DNA from: Bacteroidaceae bacterium
GTDB taxonomy: Bacteria; Bacteroidota; Bacteroidia; Bacteroidales; Bacteroidaceae
Reading direction: 5' to 3'
Assembly (NCBI GenBank): GCA_017560945.1
Contig: JAFZDY010000049.1
Span: 21,530-85,529 of the forward strand
DNA length: 64,000 nt
Made by a program: the position numbers and the translations under genes. This document shows positions 53,184 through 61,680 of the stretch, one piece after another. The notes below the pieces were generated by a model that was not told the origin of the DNA, searched no databases, and worked only from the letters and a program-made list of their open reading frames with translations. The first letter of the stretch is position 1. Each line of letters starts with the position of its first letter.

Positions 53184-55646
53184 ATGAATATATCTTATAA
53201 TTGGCTCAAGGAATATGTGAGCTTTGACATGACTCCCGAAGAGGTGTCGGCCGCGCTGACTTCCATAGGATTGGAAGTAGGTTCGGTAGAAGAGGTGCAA
53301 ACCATCAAGGGTGGCCTCGAAGGCATCGTTATTGGCGAGGTGTTGACTTGTGAAGAGCATCCCAATAGTGACCACATGCACGTGACTACCGTTAATCTTG
53401 GAAGTGGTGAACCTGTACAGATCGTGTGTGGTGCGCCCAATGTGGCAGCAGGTCAGAAGGTGGTAGTTGCTACCTTGGGTACTAAATTGTACGATGGTGA
53501 CGAGTGCTTCACCATCAAGAAATCAAAACTTCGTGGTGTGGAGTCAAATGGTATGATTTGTGCCGAGGATGAGATTGGTATCGGCACCAGTCACGATGGT
53601 ATCATTGTGCTTCCCGCCGATGCAGTACCTGGTACTCCTGCTAAGGATTACTTTGGCATCAAGAGTGACTACGTGATAGAGGTGGACATTACTCCCAATC
53701 GTGCCGATGCTTGCTCGCACTATGGTGTGGCTCGCGACCTTTATGCATGGCTCGTGCAACAGGGTAAGGAGACAAGCCTTACACGTCCCTCATGCGAAGC
53801 GTTTGCCGTGGACAATAACGAACTTCCCATTGCCATTCGTGTAGAGAATACCGAGGCTTGTCCTCGCTACGCAGGTGTGAGTGTGAAGGGAGTGACCGTG
53901 AAGGAGAGCCCCGAGTGGTTGCAAAACAAGTTGCGTCTCATTGGCCTTCGTCCCATCAATAACATTGTGGACATTACCAACTACATCCTTCATGCTTACG
54001 GACAACCCCTCCATACCTTCGATGCTGATAAAATCAAGGGTGGCACCGTGGTGGTGAAGACTATGCCCGAGGGTACTTCCTTCGTGACATTGGACGAGGT
54101 TGAGCGCAAACTCTCTGATCGTGACCTCATGATTTGCAACGCCGAGGAGCCTATGTGTATCGGTGGTGTGTTCGGTGGTCTCGAGTCAGGTACTACCGAG
54201 GAGACTAAGAATGTATTCCTCGAGAGTGCATACTTCAATCCTACAAGCATCCGTAAGAGCGCACGTCGCCACGGATTGAGCACTGATGCAAGTTTCCGTT
54301 TCGAGCGTGGTATCGACCCCAATGGTTGTATTTATGCCCTCAAGCAAGCAGCTCTCCTTGTGAAGGAATTGGCTGGAGGAACCATCTCTATGGAGTTGAC
54401 CGATGTATATCCCAATCCCATCAACAATTTTACCGTAGAGCTCGACTATAGCTACGTGAATATGTTGGCTGGTAAGGATATCCCCGCCGAGACAGTGAAG
54501 AGTATAGTCACTTCACTCGAAATGGTTATTGTGAACGAAACAAGCGAAGGTCTCACACTCGAAGTTCCCGCTTACCGTGTGGATGTACAACGTCCCTGTG
54601 ACGTGGTGGAAGATATCCTTCGCATCTATGGATACAACAATGTGGAAATCCCCACTACCTTGAAGTCAAGCCTTACTACCAAGGGAGAAGCCGATAAGAG
54701 TCACAAGTTGCAGAACCTTGTGGCTGAGCAATTGGTTGGATGTGGATTCAATGAAATCTTGAACAACTCGCTCACCTGCTCGGCCTACTACGACGAGTTG
54801 GAGAGCTATCCTGCCAAGAACCTTGTTCGCTTGATGAACCCCCTGAGCAACGATTTGAACGTGATGCGTCAGACACTCCTCTTCGGTGGATTGGAGAGCA
54901 TCATGCACAATGCCAATCGTAAGGCGGCAGACCTCAAGTTCTTTGAGTTTGGAAATTGCTATAGCTACAACGAGGAAAAGAAGTCCGATGAGAAGGTACT
55001 CGCTCCCTATACCGAGAAGAGCCTTATGGGCCTTTGGGTGACTGGTAAGCGTGTGAACAACTCATGGGCGCATGCCGATGAAGCCGCTACCGTGTTCGAA
55101 CTTAAGGCTTATGTGCTGAACATCTTCGCTCGCCTTGGTTTGAACCTCAGCGCTGTAGTGTTCGGTACACTTGCCAACGACGTATTTGCCAATGCCATCA
55201 CCATCCATACACGTGGAGGCAAACTTCTTGCTACCATCGGTATCATCACCAAGAAGATTCAGCGCAAGTTCGATATCGACAATGAAGTGTACTATGCTGA
55301 GCTCAATTGGAAGGAACTGATGCGTGCCATCAAGGGCCAGAAGGTAAGCTACAAGGAGTTGAGCAAGTATCCTGCCGTGAAGCGCGACTTGGCTTTGCTC
55401 ATCGACAAGGGTGTTCAATTTGCCGATATCGAGAAGATTGCTTACGAGTCAGAGAAGAAACTCCTCAAGGAGGTAGCACTCTTTGACGTATACGAAGGTA
55501 AGAACCTCGAGGCTGGAAAGAAGAGTTACGCCGTAAGTTTCCTTCTTCAGGACGAAAATGCAACACTCAACGACAAGCAGATCGACAAGATCATGGGCAA
55601 AATCATCGCTAACTTGGAGAATAAGTTGCAGGCGAAGTTGAGATAA
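53184..55646 (+). CDS. pheT: phenylalanyl-tRNA synthetase beta subunit
   Basis: The 820-residue protein charges tRNA-Phe together with PheS. It has an N-terminal NISYNWLKEYV segment, an EMAP-like tRNA-binding domain at 40-150 (HPNSDHMHVTTVNLG, VCGAPNVAAGQKV), B3/B4 editing domains, a B5 domain near 405-475 (PYNPI-like, RVDVQRPCDVVEDILRIYGY), a catalytic-like core, and a C-terminal FDX-ACB anticodon-binding domain (LSKYPAVKRDLALLIDKG, FDVYEGKNL). pheS is not next to it in the window, as is usual for this phylum. Confidence 0.97.
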   Translation: MNISYNWLKEYVSFDMTPEEVSAALTSIGLEVGSVEEVQTIKGGLEGIVIGEVLTCEEHPNSDHMHVTTVNLGSGEPVQIVCGAPNVAAGQKVVVATLGTKLYDGDECFTIKKSKLRGVESNGMICAEDEIGIGTSHDGIIVLPADAVPGTPAKDYFGIKSDYVIEVDITPNRADACSHYGVARDLYAWLVQQGKETSLTRPSCEAFAVDNNELPIAIRVENTEACPRYAGVSVKGVTVKESPEWLQNKLRLIGLRPINNIVDITNYILHAYGQPLHTFDADKIKGGTVVVKTMPEGTSFVTLDEVERKLSDRDLMICNAEEPMCIGGVFGGLESGTTEETKNVFLESAYFNPTSIRKSARRHGLSTDASFRFERGIDPNGCIYALKQAALLVKELAGGTISMELTDVYPNPINNFTVELDYSYVNMLAGKDIPAETVKSIVTSLEMVIVNETSEGLTLEVPAYRVDVQRPCDVVEDILRIYGYNNVEIPTTLKSSLTTKGEADKSHKLQNLVAEQLVGCGFNEILNNSLTCSAYYDELESYPAKNLVRLMNPLSNDLNVMRQTLLFGGLESIMHNANRKAADLKFFEFGNCYSYNEEKKSDEKVLAPYTEKSLMGLWVTGKRVNNSWAHADEAATVFELKAYVLNIFARLGLNLSAVVFGTLANDVFANAITIHTRGGKLLATIGIITKKIQRKFDIDNEVYYAELNWKELMRAIKGQKVSYKELSKYPAVKRDLALLIDKGVQFADIEKIAYESEKKLLKEVALFDVYEGKNLEAGKKSYAVSFLLQDENATLNDKQIDKIMGKIIANLENKLQAKLR

Positions 55647-55844
55647 AAGGGGAGACCCACCCCCTAACCCCTCTCTCTATGGAGTGGAGTAGATGGTATG
55701 GCAATACTACCTGCCAAGCAGGGGATAATAAAAACAGTAAATAATAAGACAAAATATTTAAAAATCAAGAGACAGGTTCACTTCACTTCCCTCCCTTGGG
55801 AGGGGTAAGGTGGGAGGGACCTCTCTCATAAATCATAAATCAAA
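55647..55844. repeat. composite intergenic repeat before yebC
   Basis: It contains the G/C-rich words CCCACCCCCTAACCCC and CCCTCCCTTGGGAGGGG (an imperfect hairpin at about 55781-55819). It ends with two CATAAAT units (55828-55841) three bases before the yebC start codon. Similar words recur at 56680-56700, 56970-57000, 57490-57535 and 62895-63010. Confidence 0.6.
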
Positions 55845-56576
55845 ATGGGAAGAGCATTTGAATATAGAAAAGCTGCAAAAATGAAAAGATGGGGCCACAT
55901 GGCCAAGACATTTACCCGCTTGGGTAAGCAAATTGCCATTGCCGTGAAGGCTGGAGGTCCCGATGCTGACACTAACCCCACATTGCGTTCAATCATCGCC
56001 ACTTGTAAGCGCGAAAACATGCCGAAGGACAACATCGAGCGTGCCATCAAGAATGCTATGGGTAAAGACCAAAGCGAATACAAGAGCATGACTTACGAAG
56101 GATATGGTCCTCACGGAGTTGCTGTGTTCGTTGACACCCTCACCGATAACACCACTCGCACCGTAGCCGATGTACGTTCGGTGTTCAACAAGTTCGGTGG
56201 TAACCTTGGTACTACAGGTTCACTCGCATTCCTCTTCGATCATAAGTGCGTGTTCACTTTCAAGAAGAAGGACGGTATGGACATGGAAGAGTTCATCCTC
56301 GACATGATTGACTTCGACGTAGAGGAAGACTACGAAGAGGACGATGAAGAGGGCACAATCACCATCTATGGTGCTCCCACCAGCTATTCAGCTATCCAGA
56401 AGCACCTCGAAGAGTGTGGCTTCGAAGATGTCGGTGGTGAGTTCACATACATCCCCAACGACCTCAAGGACGTGAACGAAGAGCAGCGCGCTACCCTCGA
56501 CAAGATGATCGAGCGCCTCGAAGAGTTCGACGACGTTCAGACGGTTTATACTAACATGAAGCCCGAGGAAGAGTAA
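55845..56576 (+). CDS. yebC: YebC/PmpR family protein
   Basis: The 243-residue protein has the family N-terminus MGRAFEYRKAAKMKRWGHMAKTFTRLGKQI, followed by CKRENMPKDNIERAIKNA and YEGYGPHGVAVFVDTLTDNTTRTVADVR. YebC-type proteins bind DNA or, as shown for related members, help ribosomes translate proline stretches, so the older label as a transcription regulator may be incomplete. An acidic segment (EEDYEEDDEEG near 160) is notable. A dispersed repeat ends directly at its start codon. Confidence 0.93.
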   Translation: MGRAFEYRKAAKMKRWGHMAKTFTRLGKQIAIAVKAGGPDADTNPTLRSIIATCKRENMPKDNIERAIKNAMGKDQSEYKSMTYEGYGPHGVAVFVDTLTDNTTRTVADVRSVFNKFGGNLGTTGSLAFLFDHKCVFTFKKKDGMDMEEFILDMIDFDVEEDYEEDDEEGTITIYGAPTSYSAIQKHLEECGFEDVGGEFTYIPNDLKDVNEEQRATLDKMIERLEEFDDVQTVYTNMKPEEE

Positions 56577-56712
56577 AAAAAAGAGATGCCCACCTGAAGC
56601 CTCTCTTGCAAAGGAGGACTTGGAGATTTGATATGCCCTTTTTTGTGTGTGTTGTCCAAGCCTTCTCCTTTACAGGAAAGGGGTAGGGTGGGTTTTTCTA
56701 TTCTGTAAGTTT

Positions 56713-56961
56713 ATGAAAATATCCTATAAGACTCAAGGTACCTGCTCTTCTCACATCAATGTGGAAGTTGAAGATGGTATCATCACCCACGTACAATTTT
56801 ATGGTGGGTGCAATGGCAATTTGCAAGGCATTTGTCGCCTTGTGACAGGGATGAAGGTGGAGGATGTGATTGCCCGACTCGAAGGCATCCAGTGCAACCA
56901 TCGTCCCACATCGTGCCCCGACCAACTTTGTCAAGCACTTCGTAGTTTGCCCACGACATAA
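56713..56961 (+). CDS. TSCPD-domain protein
   Basis: The 82-residue protein starts at MKISYKTQGTCSSHINVEVEDG. It is a single TSCPD domain with FYGGCNGNLQGICRLVTGM and the name-giving RPTSCPDQLCQAL near 62-74. The five to six Cys suggest metal binding. The domain also occurs at the C-terminus of B12-dependent ribonucleotide reductases; the free-standing form has no known function. The upstream 65 bases of open frame come from a dispersed repeat, so the internal ATG is preferred. Confidence 0.8.
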   Translation: MKISYKTQGTCSSHINVEVEDGIITHVQFYGGCNGNLQGICRLVTGMKVEDVIARLEGIQCNHRPTSCPDQLCQALRSLPTT

Positions 56962-57037
56962 TGGGGGGCTCTCTCCCTTACCCTACGCAAGGGAGGGAAG
57001 TAGATAGTATCTGAGCATTGAAAAACAAAAAAAATAT

Positions 57038-57460
57038 ATGTACAAAGCATTTCATTCCTTTCCCTTGGGGAAGGTAAGGGATGGGGTTTGTATTCTCACC
57101 CTTCTCCTTGTAGTGGCTTGTCACAAGGATACAAAGGCCGTGCGCTATGCTCGTGAGGCCATACACACCACGGCTCAGTGTCCCATGGCTATGGACGCCA
57201 ATACCACGTTGGATAGCATGACCTATACCGCCTCTCTTAACCGTTTTACCTATTATTATATGGTGAACGGCATTTCCGACTCCATCCTCATTGCAGGCGA
57301 ACAATTACTGCGCCAACAGGTTATTGATCGTTTGCTCAATGCTACGGACATGATACCCTATCTTCAGGATGGTGTATCCTTCCGATATGTCTATCGAACA
57401 AGTCCCACACCCCATCCGTTATTGGATTTTACATACGAAAATCCATCTCAGAAGAAATAA
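57038..57460 (+). CDS. small putative lipoprotein with repeat-derived N-terminus
   Basis: The protein has 140 residues. A hydrophobic stretch and lipobox (CILTLLLVVAC, Cys near residue 28) indicate a lipoprotein. The remainder (TLDSMTYTASLNRFTYYYMVNG, LLRQQVIDRLLNATDM) matches no family I can name with confidence. Codons 5-17 (FHSFPLGKVRDGV) are written in the same C/T-rich and G/A-rich words as the dispersed intergenic repeat (57050-57087). It seems a repeat has become the start of the gene or has replaced its native N-terminus. Start and expression are therefore less certain. Confidence 0.6.
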   Translation: MYKAFHSFPLGKVRDGVCILTLLLVVACHKDTKAVRYAREAIHTTAQCPMAMDANTTLDSMTYTASLNRFTYYYMVNGISDSILIAGEQLLRQQVIDRLLNATDMIPYLQDGVSFRYVYRTSPTPHPLLDFTYENPSQKK

Positions 57461-57726
57461 AAAGTTCAAAGTTTAAGGTTCAAAGAAGGAGACGGACCCC
57501 ATCCCTTACCTTCCCCTCTATGGGAAGGAGTAAATACCTCTAACAATGAAGTAGAGAATTCAAAGTTCAAAGTTTAAGATTCAAAGAAGGAGGAAGAGAA
57601 AAATAAATCCGCGCAATCCGCGCCTAAAGAATTAGAGGGAAAGGAATCCGCGTCATCTGCGGATGGAAAATTGTCCACAAGCCTCATGGCCAAATCAAAA
57701 CTCATAAATCATAAATCATAAATCAA
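57461..57726. repeat. composite intergenic repeat before the C_GCAxxG_C_C gene
   Basis: Two copies of a TTCAAAGTTTAAGRTTCAAAG word (57464-57486 and 57560-57588) flank a CCCATCCCTTACC...GGGAAGGAG hairpin-like word. Then come ATCCGCG repeats (57605-57665) and three CATAAAT units (57703-57723) ending three bases before the start codon. Confidence 0.7.
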
Positions 57727-58206
57727 ATGCAAATTACTCCTCAAGAACTCGATGCTTGTGTAGCTCGTGCCGTTGAACTCTTCAAGTCAGGCTTCAATTG
57801 CTCACAATCCGTGGTAGCAGCTTTTGCTCCCCTCTATGGCTACACCCAGGAGCAAGCACTCCGTATGTCAGCCTCCTTTGGTGGAGGCATTGGTCGTATG
57901 CGTCAGACGTGTGGCGCTGCTTGTGGCCTCTTCCTTGTCGCTGGCCTCGAAACAGGCTCCACCGACCCCACCGATCGTGAAGGAAAAGCCGCTAATTACG
58001 CACTTGTTCAACAGTTGGGTGAGCAATTCAAGGTCGCCAATGGTTCGCTCATCTGCGCCGATCTATTGGGCTTGAACAAGGCCGCCGACACACCTCCAAC
58101 TCCCGAAGCACGCACCGAGCAATACTATGCCAAGCGCCCCTGCTCACAGATAGTGGAGGAAGCTGCACGCATTTGGGCCGATTATTTGAAAAATCGCTAT
58201 CTTTAA
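57727..58206 (+). CDS. C_GCAxxG_C_C family protein
   Basis: The 159-residue protein has the family Cys pattern: FNCSQSV near 22-27, RQTCGAACGLFLVAGL near 61-76, SLICADLL near 104, and RPCSQIVEEAA near 137. The hydrophobic Gly-rich centre resembles a redox or metal-binding membrane-associated fold. The family is found near redox enzymes, and its function is unknown. The start is set by the end of the CATAAAT repeat. Confidence 0.85.
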   Translation: MQITPQELDACVARAVELFKSGFNCSQSVVAAFAPLYGYTQEQALRMSASFGGGIGRMRQTCGAACGLFLVAGLETGSTDPTDREGKAANYALVQQLGEQFKVANGSLICADLLGLNKAADTPPTPEARTEQYYAKRPCSQIVEEAARIWADYLKNRYL

Positions 58207-58457
58207 TCCTGTTGTTTAAGAAATATTGTTCTTTTTTTTAACTTTTGTGAGGTAGAATATATGTTGTAAAACATATTTTTTGTATCTTTGCACCCGTAAA
58301 AATCAGTCAAGTGTGGTGGAGACAATTTTTTAGGAGTAAAGGGCTATGTGTTAGCGGATACAAGTCGTTGCTCAAAGAGTTGAATCGTCAACTTCTTTTT
58401 AATACCATCCACCTCGCGAGGACTACATTATTCATGTCAAAAAAATAATAAAGAATT
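58207..58457 (+). promoter_or_regulatory. promoter and structured leader (or small RNA) before the winged-helix gene
   Basis: TATCTTTG at 58283-58290 is a strong -7 box, giving a leader of about 160 bases. Inside it, AGTTGA (58378-58383) pairs with TCAACT (58388-58393) over an ATCG loop and is followed by TCTTTTT, which resembles an intrinsic terminator. The leader may thus end early (attenuation) or be a separate small RNA of about 105 bases. A CCTCGCGAGG palindrome lies further on, near 58412-58421. Confidence 0.5.
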
Positions 58458-58658
58458 ATGTTGCAAGTAAAAGCAGGAGAAGTAGCAGGAAAAATTTGGA
58501 ATGCACTTAACGAAACTGAGGGCTTGACTCAGAAGCAAATCAAGAAGGCTACAAAGTTGGTTGATAAGGATTTTTTCCTTGGTTTGGGATGGTTGCTCCG
58601 CGAGGACAAGGTAGCCGTTTCAGAGGTTGAAAACGAACTCTTTGTAGTGCTGAAGTAA
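58458..58658 (+). CDS. small winged helix-turn-helix protein (DUF2582-like)
   Basis: The 66-residue protein matches the short winged-helix family common in Bacteroidota and archaea: VAGKIWNALNETEGLTQKQIKKATKLVDKDFFLGLGWLLREDKVAV, then a beta-wing. It probably binds DNA, but neither target nor signal is known. It has its own promoter and a structured leader, and ends at a terminator. Confidence 0.8.
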   Translation: MLQVKAGEVAGKIWNALNETEGLTQKQIKKATKLVDKDFFLGLGWLLREDKVAVSEVENELFVVLK

Positions 58659-58699
58659 TCATAAAGGTTATTTTAAAAGGAGTAAACAAAAGAAGAGAG

Positions 58700-58738
58700 A
58701 GAGAGGGTAGTGTCTCAGATGCAGGCACTATCCTCTCT
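58700..58738 (+). terminator. terminator after the winged-helix gene
   Basis: AGAGAGGGTAGTG (58700-58712) pairs with CACTATCCTCTCT (58726-58738) with one G-T pair, followed by TTTTTC. Confidence 0.75.
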
Positions 58739-58850
58739 TTTTCATTTGTGTATGTTTTCAGAATGATAGAGACATCATAAACTTGCATGGGGGAGTAAAC
58801 CAACTGAACTTTTTTACCGGACAACAATAAACAAAGAATAATATATACAT

Positions 58851-59423
58851 AAAAAATCCCCCTCCCATTTTCGCAAACAGGAAGGGGCTTAATTAATAAA
58901 AAAATGAACTGCAGGGGTGATTTCTCACCCCCACCTTATAATATGAATATCTATGTAGCCCTCCATCTTCACAGACAGAAAAACTACTACACAATTTAAA
59001 ACTTGTGGCAAATGTACAAGTTTCCATCCATATTGCCAAGAAAAAGAGGGGTGTATATACAAAAAATCCTCCCATTTTCACAAACAGGAGGACGTAGAAC
59101 AATTAAAAAACCGTATCTCCCTGATTTTCACAAACCGAGGAGATTCATCATGAAAAGTTATACAATCCTACAAGGCGATTGCTCACACTTGTACAGATCT
59201 AAAGATTCATTCTTTTACCTAATAACAAAACCCCCTATTTTCACAAACAAGGGACTTGAAAAACATATAAAAAAATCAGTTAAAATTACGTTTTGCAAAT
59301 GTATGTATTTCCCATCATATTACCAAAGAAAAGTGGTGATAATATCAAAAAAGCCCCCCATTTTCGCAAACGAGGGACTCCAAGAACCTTAAATATTAAA
59401 ATTGAATATGCGTTGCAAAGGTA
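58851..59423 (-). ncRNA. array of promoter/hairpin modules, putative tandem small RNAs
   Basis: Read on the minus strand, hairpins with the nearly constant loop GTTTGYGAAAAT lie at 59353-59377, 59231-59254, 59115-59144, 59067-59092 and 58857-58888, plus a degenerate one at 58959-58978. Stems differ but stay complementary (TCCTCC/GGAGGA, ATCTCC/GGAGAT, CCCT/AGGG, CCCC..GGGG). All but the degenerate copy are followed within 0-4 bases by a run of 4-6 T. Promoter-like boxes precede several: TACCTTTG at 59416-59423, TACATTTG at 59296-59303 (TTTG at 59324-59327) and TACATTTG at 59009-59016. A further GGGGTGA-GAAA-TCACCCC hairpin lies at 58914-58931. No plausible protein is encoded. Confidence 0.55.
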
Positions 59424-59465
59424 GGAAATATTTTTTAATTCTTCTCTTTTTTTTGGGGGGGATAA

Positions 59466-60296
59466 TCAGTAGAAGTGACATACGGGCCCATGTCCATTTC
59501 CAAGGGTGTAGTTAGCACCTTCGATGATGGCCTTGGTAATATACTCCTTGGCCATACAAACGGCTTTGGTGAGCGATTCTCCGCGTGCGAGGGCCGTGGC
59601 AAGTGCCGATGAGAGTGTGCAACCTGTGCCGTGTGTGTTGCGCGTCTCTATTCGCTTCGAGGGGAAGGAGGTGAGGGTGTCGTCCTCCACGTTGATGAGT
59701 TCGTCCACGAGCATCTCCCCCGCGAGGTGTCCCCCTTTGAGGAGTACCGATACCCCTGACTCATCTGCGAGGCGTTTGGCCACTTCTTGCAAACGGTCTT
59801 CATCGGTGATGTGGCATCCTATGAGAATTTCAGCCTCGGGTATGTTGGGTGTGATGACACGGCAGAGGGGCACAAGTTTTCGTTTCATCACCTCTATGGC
59901 TTCAGGCTCTATCAAGCGGTGCCCCGAGGTGGAAACCATCACGGGATCCAGCACCACATTCCTTATGCTATATTCCTTCACCTTGTCGGCCACCAGGTTC
60001 ACCACCTCAGCCGAGTGGAGCATCCCTATCTTCACCGCATCGGCTCCTATGTCCGAGAGTACGGCATCAATCTGCCCTGCAAGAATCTCAGTCGGCACAG
60101 GGTGTACGGCCTTCACCCCCAGGGTATTCTGTACCGTTACCGCCGTGATGGCCGATGCCGCATACCCACCCATGGCACTTATCGCTTTGATGTCGGCCTG
60201 AATGCCCGCCCCACCTCCAGAGTCGCTTCCCGCAATGGTGAGCACGCGTGCATACCTCTTTGGCGAGGTACAGGTTTCGTCAATGAGTTTTATCAT
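59466..60296 (-). CDS. thiD: hydroxymethylpyrimidine/phosphomethylpyrimidine kinase
   Basis: The 276-residue protein starts at ATG 60296, directly after the stop of the preceding gene (TAATATG); ATG 60311 is also possible. It phosphorylates HMP and HMP-P to HMP-PP for thiamine synthesis. The ribokinase-like fold shows LTIAGSDSGGGAGIQADIKAISAMGGYAASAITAVTVQNTLGV at 19-61, DPVMVSTSGHRL, VITPNIPEAEIL, LLKGGH, and the anion-hole/catalytic NTHGTGCTLSSALA near 226. It is last in the TPP-riboswitch operon. Confidence 0.94.
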   Translation of the reverse strand: MIKLIDETCTSPKRYARVLTIAGSDSGGGAGIQADIKAISAMGGYAASAITAVTVQNTLGVKAVHPVPTEILAGQIDAVLSDIGADAVKIGMLHSAEVVNLVADKVKEYSIRNVVLDPVMVSTSGHRLIEPEAIEVMKRKLVPLCRVITPNIPEAEILIGCHITDEDRLQEVAKRLADESGVSVLLKGGHLAGEMLVDELINVEDDTLTSFPSKRIETRNTHGTGCTLSSALATALARGESLTKAVCMAKEYITKAIIEGANYTLGNGHGPVCHFY

Positions 60297-60297
60297 A

Positions 60298-60873
60298 TTA
60301 TCGGTACGCATCTATCTCTTTCAGTTTGTTCAACACATCCATGTTATAAATAGCTCCCATCATTGCCACACCGCCAAAGTGCAACTTTTTCAAGTAAGGT
60401 ATTCTCTCGAGGGTCACTCCACCCATGGCAATCACCTTCCCATCGATTATGCCCCTTTCCGAGGCACTCAGCAACTCCTTTTCACTGAACCCCGCCAAGT
60501 ATCCCACCTTCGAAATACTGTCGAATATAGGGCTTAGAAACAGGTAGTCGTACTCAGCCTTGTAGCGCTCCACCTCCTCTATCGTGTGGCAAGACCTCGT
60601 CCTTAGGCCACCATAGCTCTTGGGAAAACTCTTTACGCGCCTGTTTATATGAATGCCTTTCAGCGAAAATTCCTCGTAGAGTTCAGGATAGTCATGTATG
60701 ACGATTTTGCTCCTTTCCTCAGGGGATAGTTTCCTCAGTATGTGCTTGCATTCGTGTACATCGGAGAGCGGTTTTCTCAGATGGATGGTGTCCACTCCCT
60801 TGGCAAGCAGGTGCGATATCAAACAAACATCCTCGTCCACCACCTTTGGCGATGTAATGGCAATGATTCTCAT
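60298..60873 (-). CDS. second thiamine-phosphate-synthase-like protein (ThiE/TenI family)
   Basis: The 191-residue TIM-barrel protein is of the ThiE/TenI superfamily: GVDTIHLRKPLSD near 27, IVIHDYPELYEEFSLKGIHINRR, YLFLSPIFDSISKVGY near 112, and VIAMGGVTLERIPYLKKLHFGGVAMMGAI. It lacks the usual ThiE DDxxLA segment, and its SPIFDSISK motif is TenI-like, so it may be a thiazole tautomerase or a divergent synthase. A bona fide ThiE is encoded first in the same operon. Its ATG overlaps the thi4 stop by four bases (ATGA). Confidence 0.8.
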   Translation of the reverse strand: MRIIAITSPKVVDEDVCLISHLLAKGVDTIHLRKPLSDVHECKHILRKLSPEERSKIVIHDYPELYEEFSLKGIHINRRVKSFPKSYGGLRTRSCHTIEEVERYKAEYDYLFLSPIFDSISKVGYLAGFSEKELLSASERGIIDGKVIAMGGVTLERIPYLKKLHFGGVAMMGAIYNMDVLNKLKEIDAYR

Positions 60874-61643
60874 TTTTTCAAGGCTTGTATGATGAGTTCA
60901 GCCACTTTCTTACCCGATAGCAGCATACCTCCGAAGATGGGTCCCATCCTTGGAGTGCCACTTACGGCAGATGCAGCCATACCACACACGTAAAGTCCTG
61001 GATAAATCTCTTTGGTACCATTTACCACCTCATTCTCTCCTGCAACAACATCCAAGGAGCGTTCACCTATCACATCACCCGTATCGGTTGCCAGTCGTAT
61101 CCCATTCTTGCGAGCTACAGTAGCACACATTTCGCTATCGTGACCCGTACCATCTACTACACATTTCGCCATAATATTGAGCGGATCCACGTGCATCCCT
61201 TCCCTCAACACGGGAGTCCAATTGACCACCACACCGCTCACCACATTGTTTTTGAATATGACATCCTCTACCGAGTAGCAATTGAATATGGTAGCCCCTT
61301 CGTGCACGGCCTTGTATAGTAGGGCAGAGGTGCTCTCCACCGAGTCCATTACATACAGGTTGTCCTCGTATGGTTCATAGTTGATGTCAAACTCTTTGAT
61401 AATGTGCAGGGCCTCTTCCTGAACAACTATTTGGTTAAACATCATGGCACCTCCCCACATACCCCCTCCAGGAGAGAGTTTTCGATCAAACTGAGCCACC
61501 TTCAATCCCGCCTTAGCCAGATAATAAGCAGCGACAATACCTGATGGACCACCTCCTACAATGGCTACATCCAAATCTAAATTTCTTTCCAATTTTTTGA
61601 AATAGGTAGCGATAATACCCTGAGAAACTTTTTTTTCAATCAT
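60870..61643 (-). CDS. Thi4-type thiazole synthase
   Basis: The 257-residue protein has the Rossmann nucleotide site DVAIVGGGPSGIVAAYYLAKAGLKVAQFDRKLSPGGGMWGGAMMFN near 24-69, VDGTGHDSEM near 165, and the C-terminal YVCGMAASAVSGTPRMGPIFGGMLLSGKK. This is the Thi4/Thi1 family, which makes the ADP-thiazole precursor from NAD and glycine. Yeast Thi4 donates sulphur from its own Cys205. At the corresponding place, counting from GHD to the next ARK/AKR, this protein has Val, and a Cys occurs three residues earlier. By this hand alignment it looks like a non-suicide, sulphide-using type. It replaces the ThiG/ThiH route in this operon. Confidence 0.88.
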   Translation of the reverse strand: MIEKKVSQGIIATYFKKLERNLDLDVAIVGGGPSGIVAAYYLAKAGLKVAQFDRKLSPGGGMWGGAMMFNQIVVQEEALHIIKEFDINYEPYEDNLYVMDSVESTSALLYKAVHEGATIFNCYSVEDVIFKNNVVSGVVVNWTPVLREGMHVDPLNIMAKCVVDGTGHDSEMCATVARKNGIRLATDTGDVIGERSLDVVAGENEVVNGTKEIYPGLYVCGMAASAVSGTPRMGPIFGGMLLSGKKVAELIIQALKK

Positions 61644-61680
61644 AATTTAAGTATTTTAAAAGTTAGTTATTATTCAAGAC

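Noticed and set aside
58851-59378. Possible CRISPR array
   Set aside because: The hairpins recur irregularly, differ in their stems, have spacers of very unequal length and no cas gene is near. Only the loop is constant.
58893-59392. Two open frames (69 and 129 codons) across the hairpin array
   Set aside because: Their repeated FVKMGGFF-like and PIFTNKGL-like peptides are translations of the repeated hairpins. Promoters and terminators cut through them.
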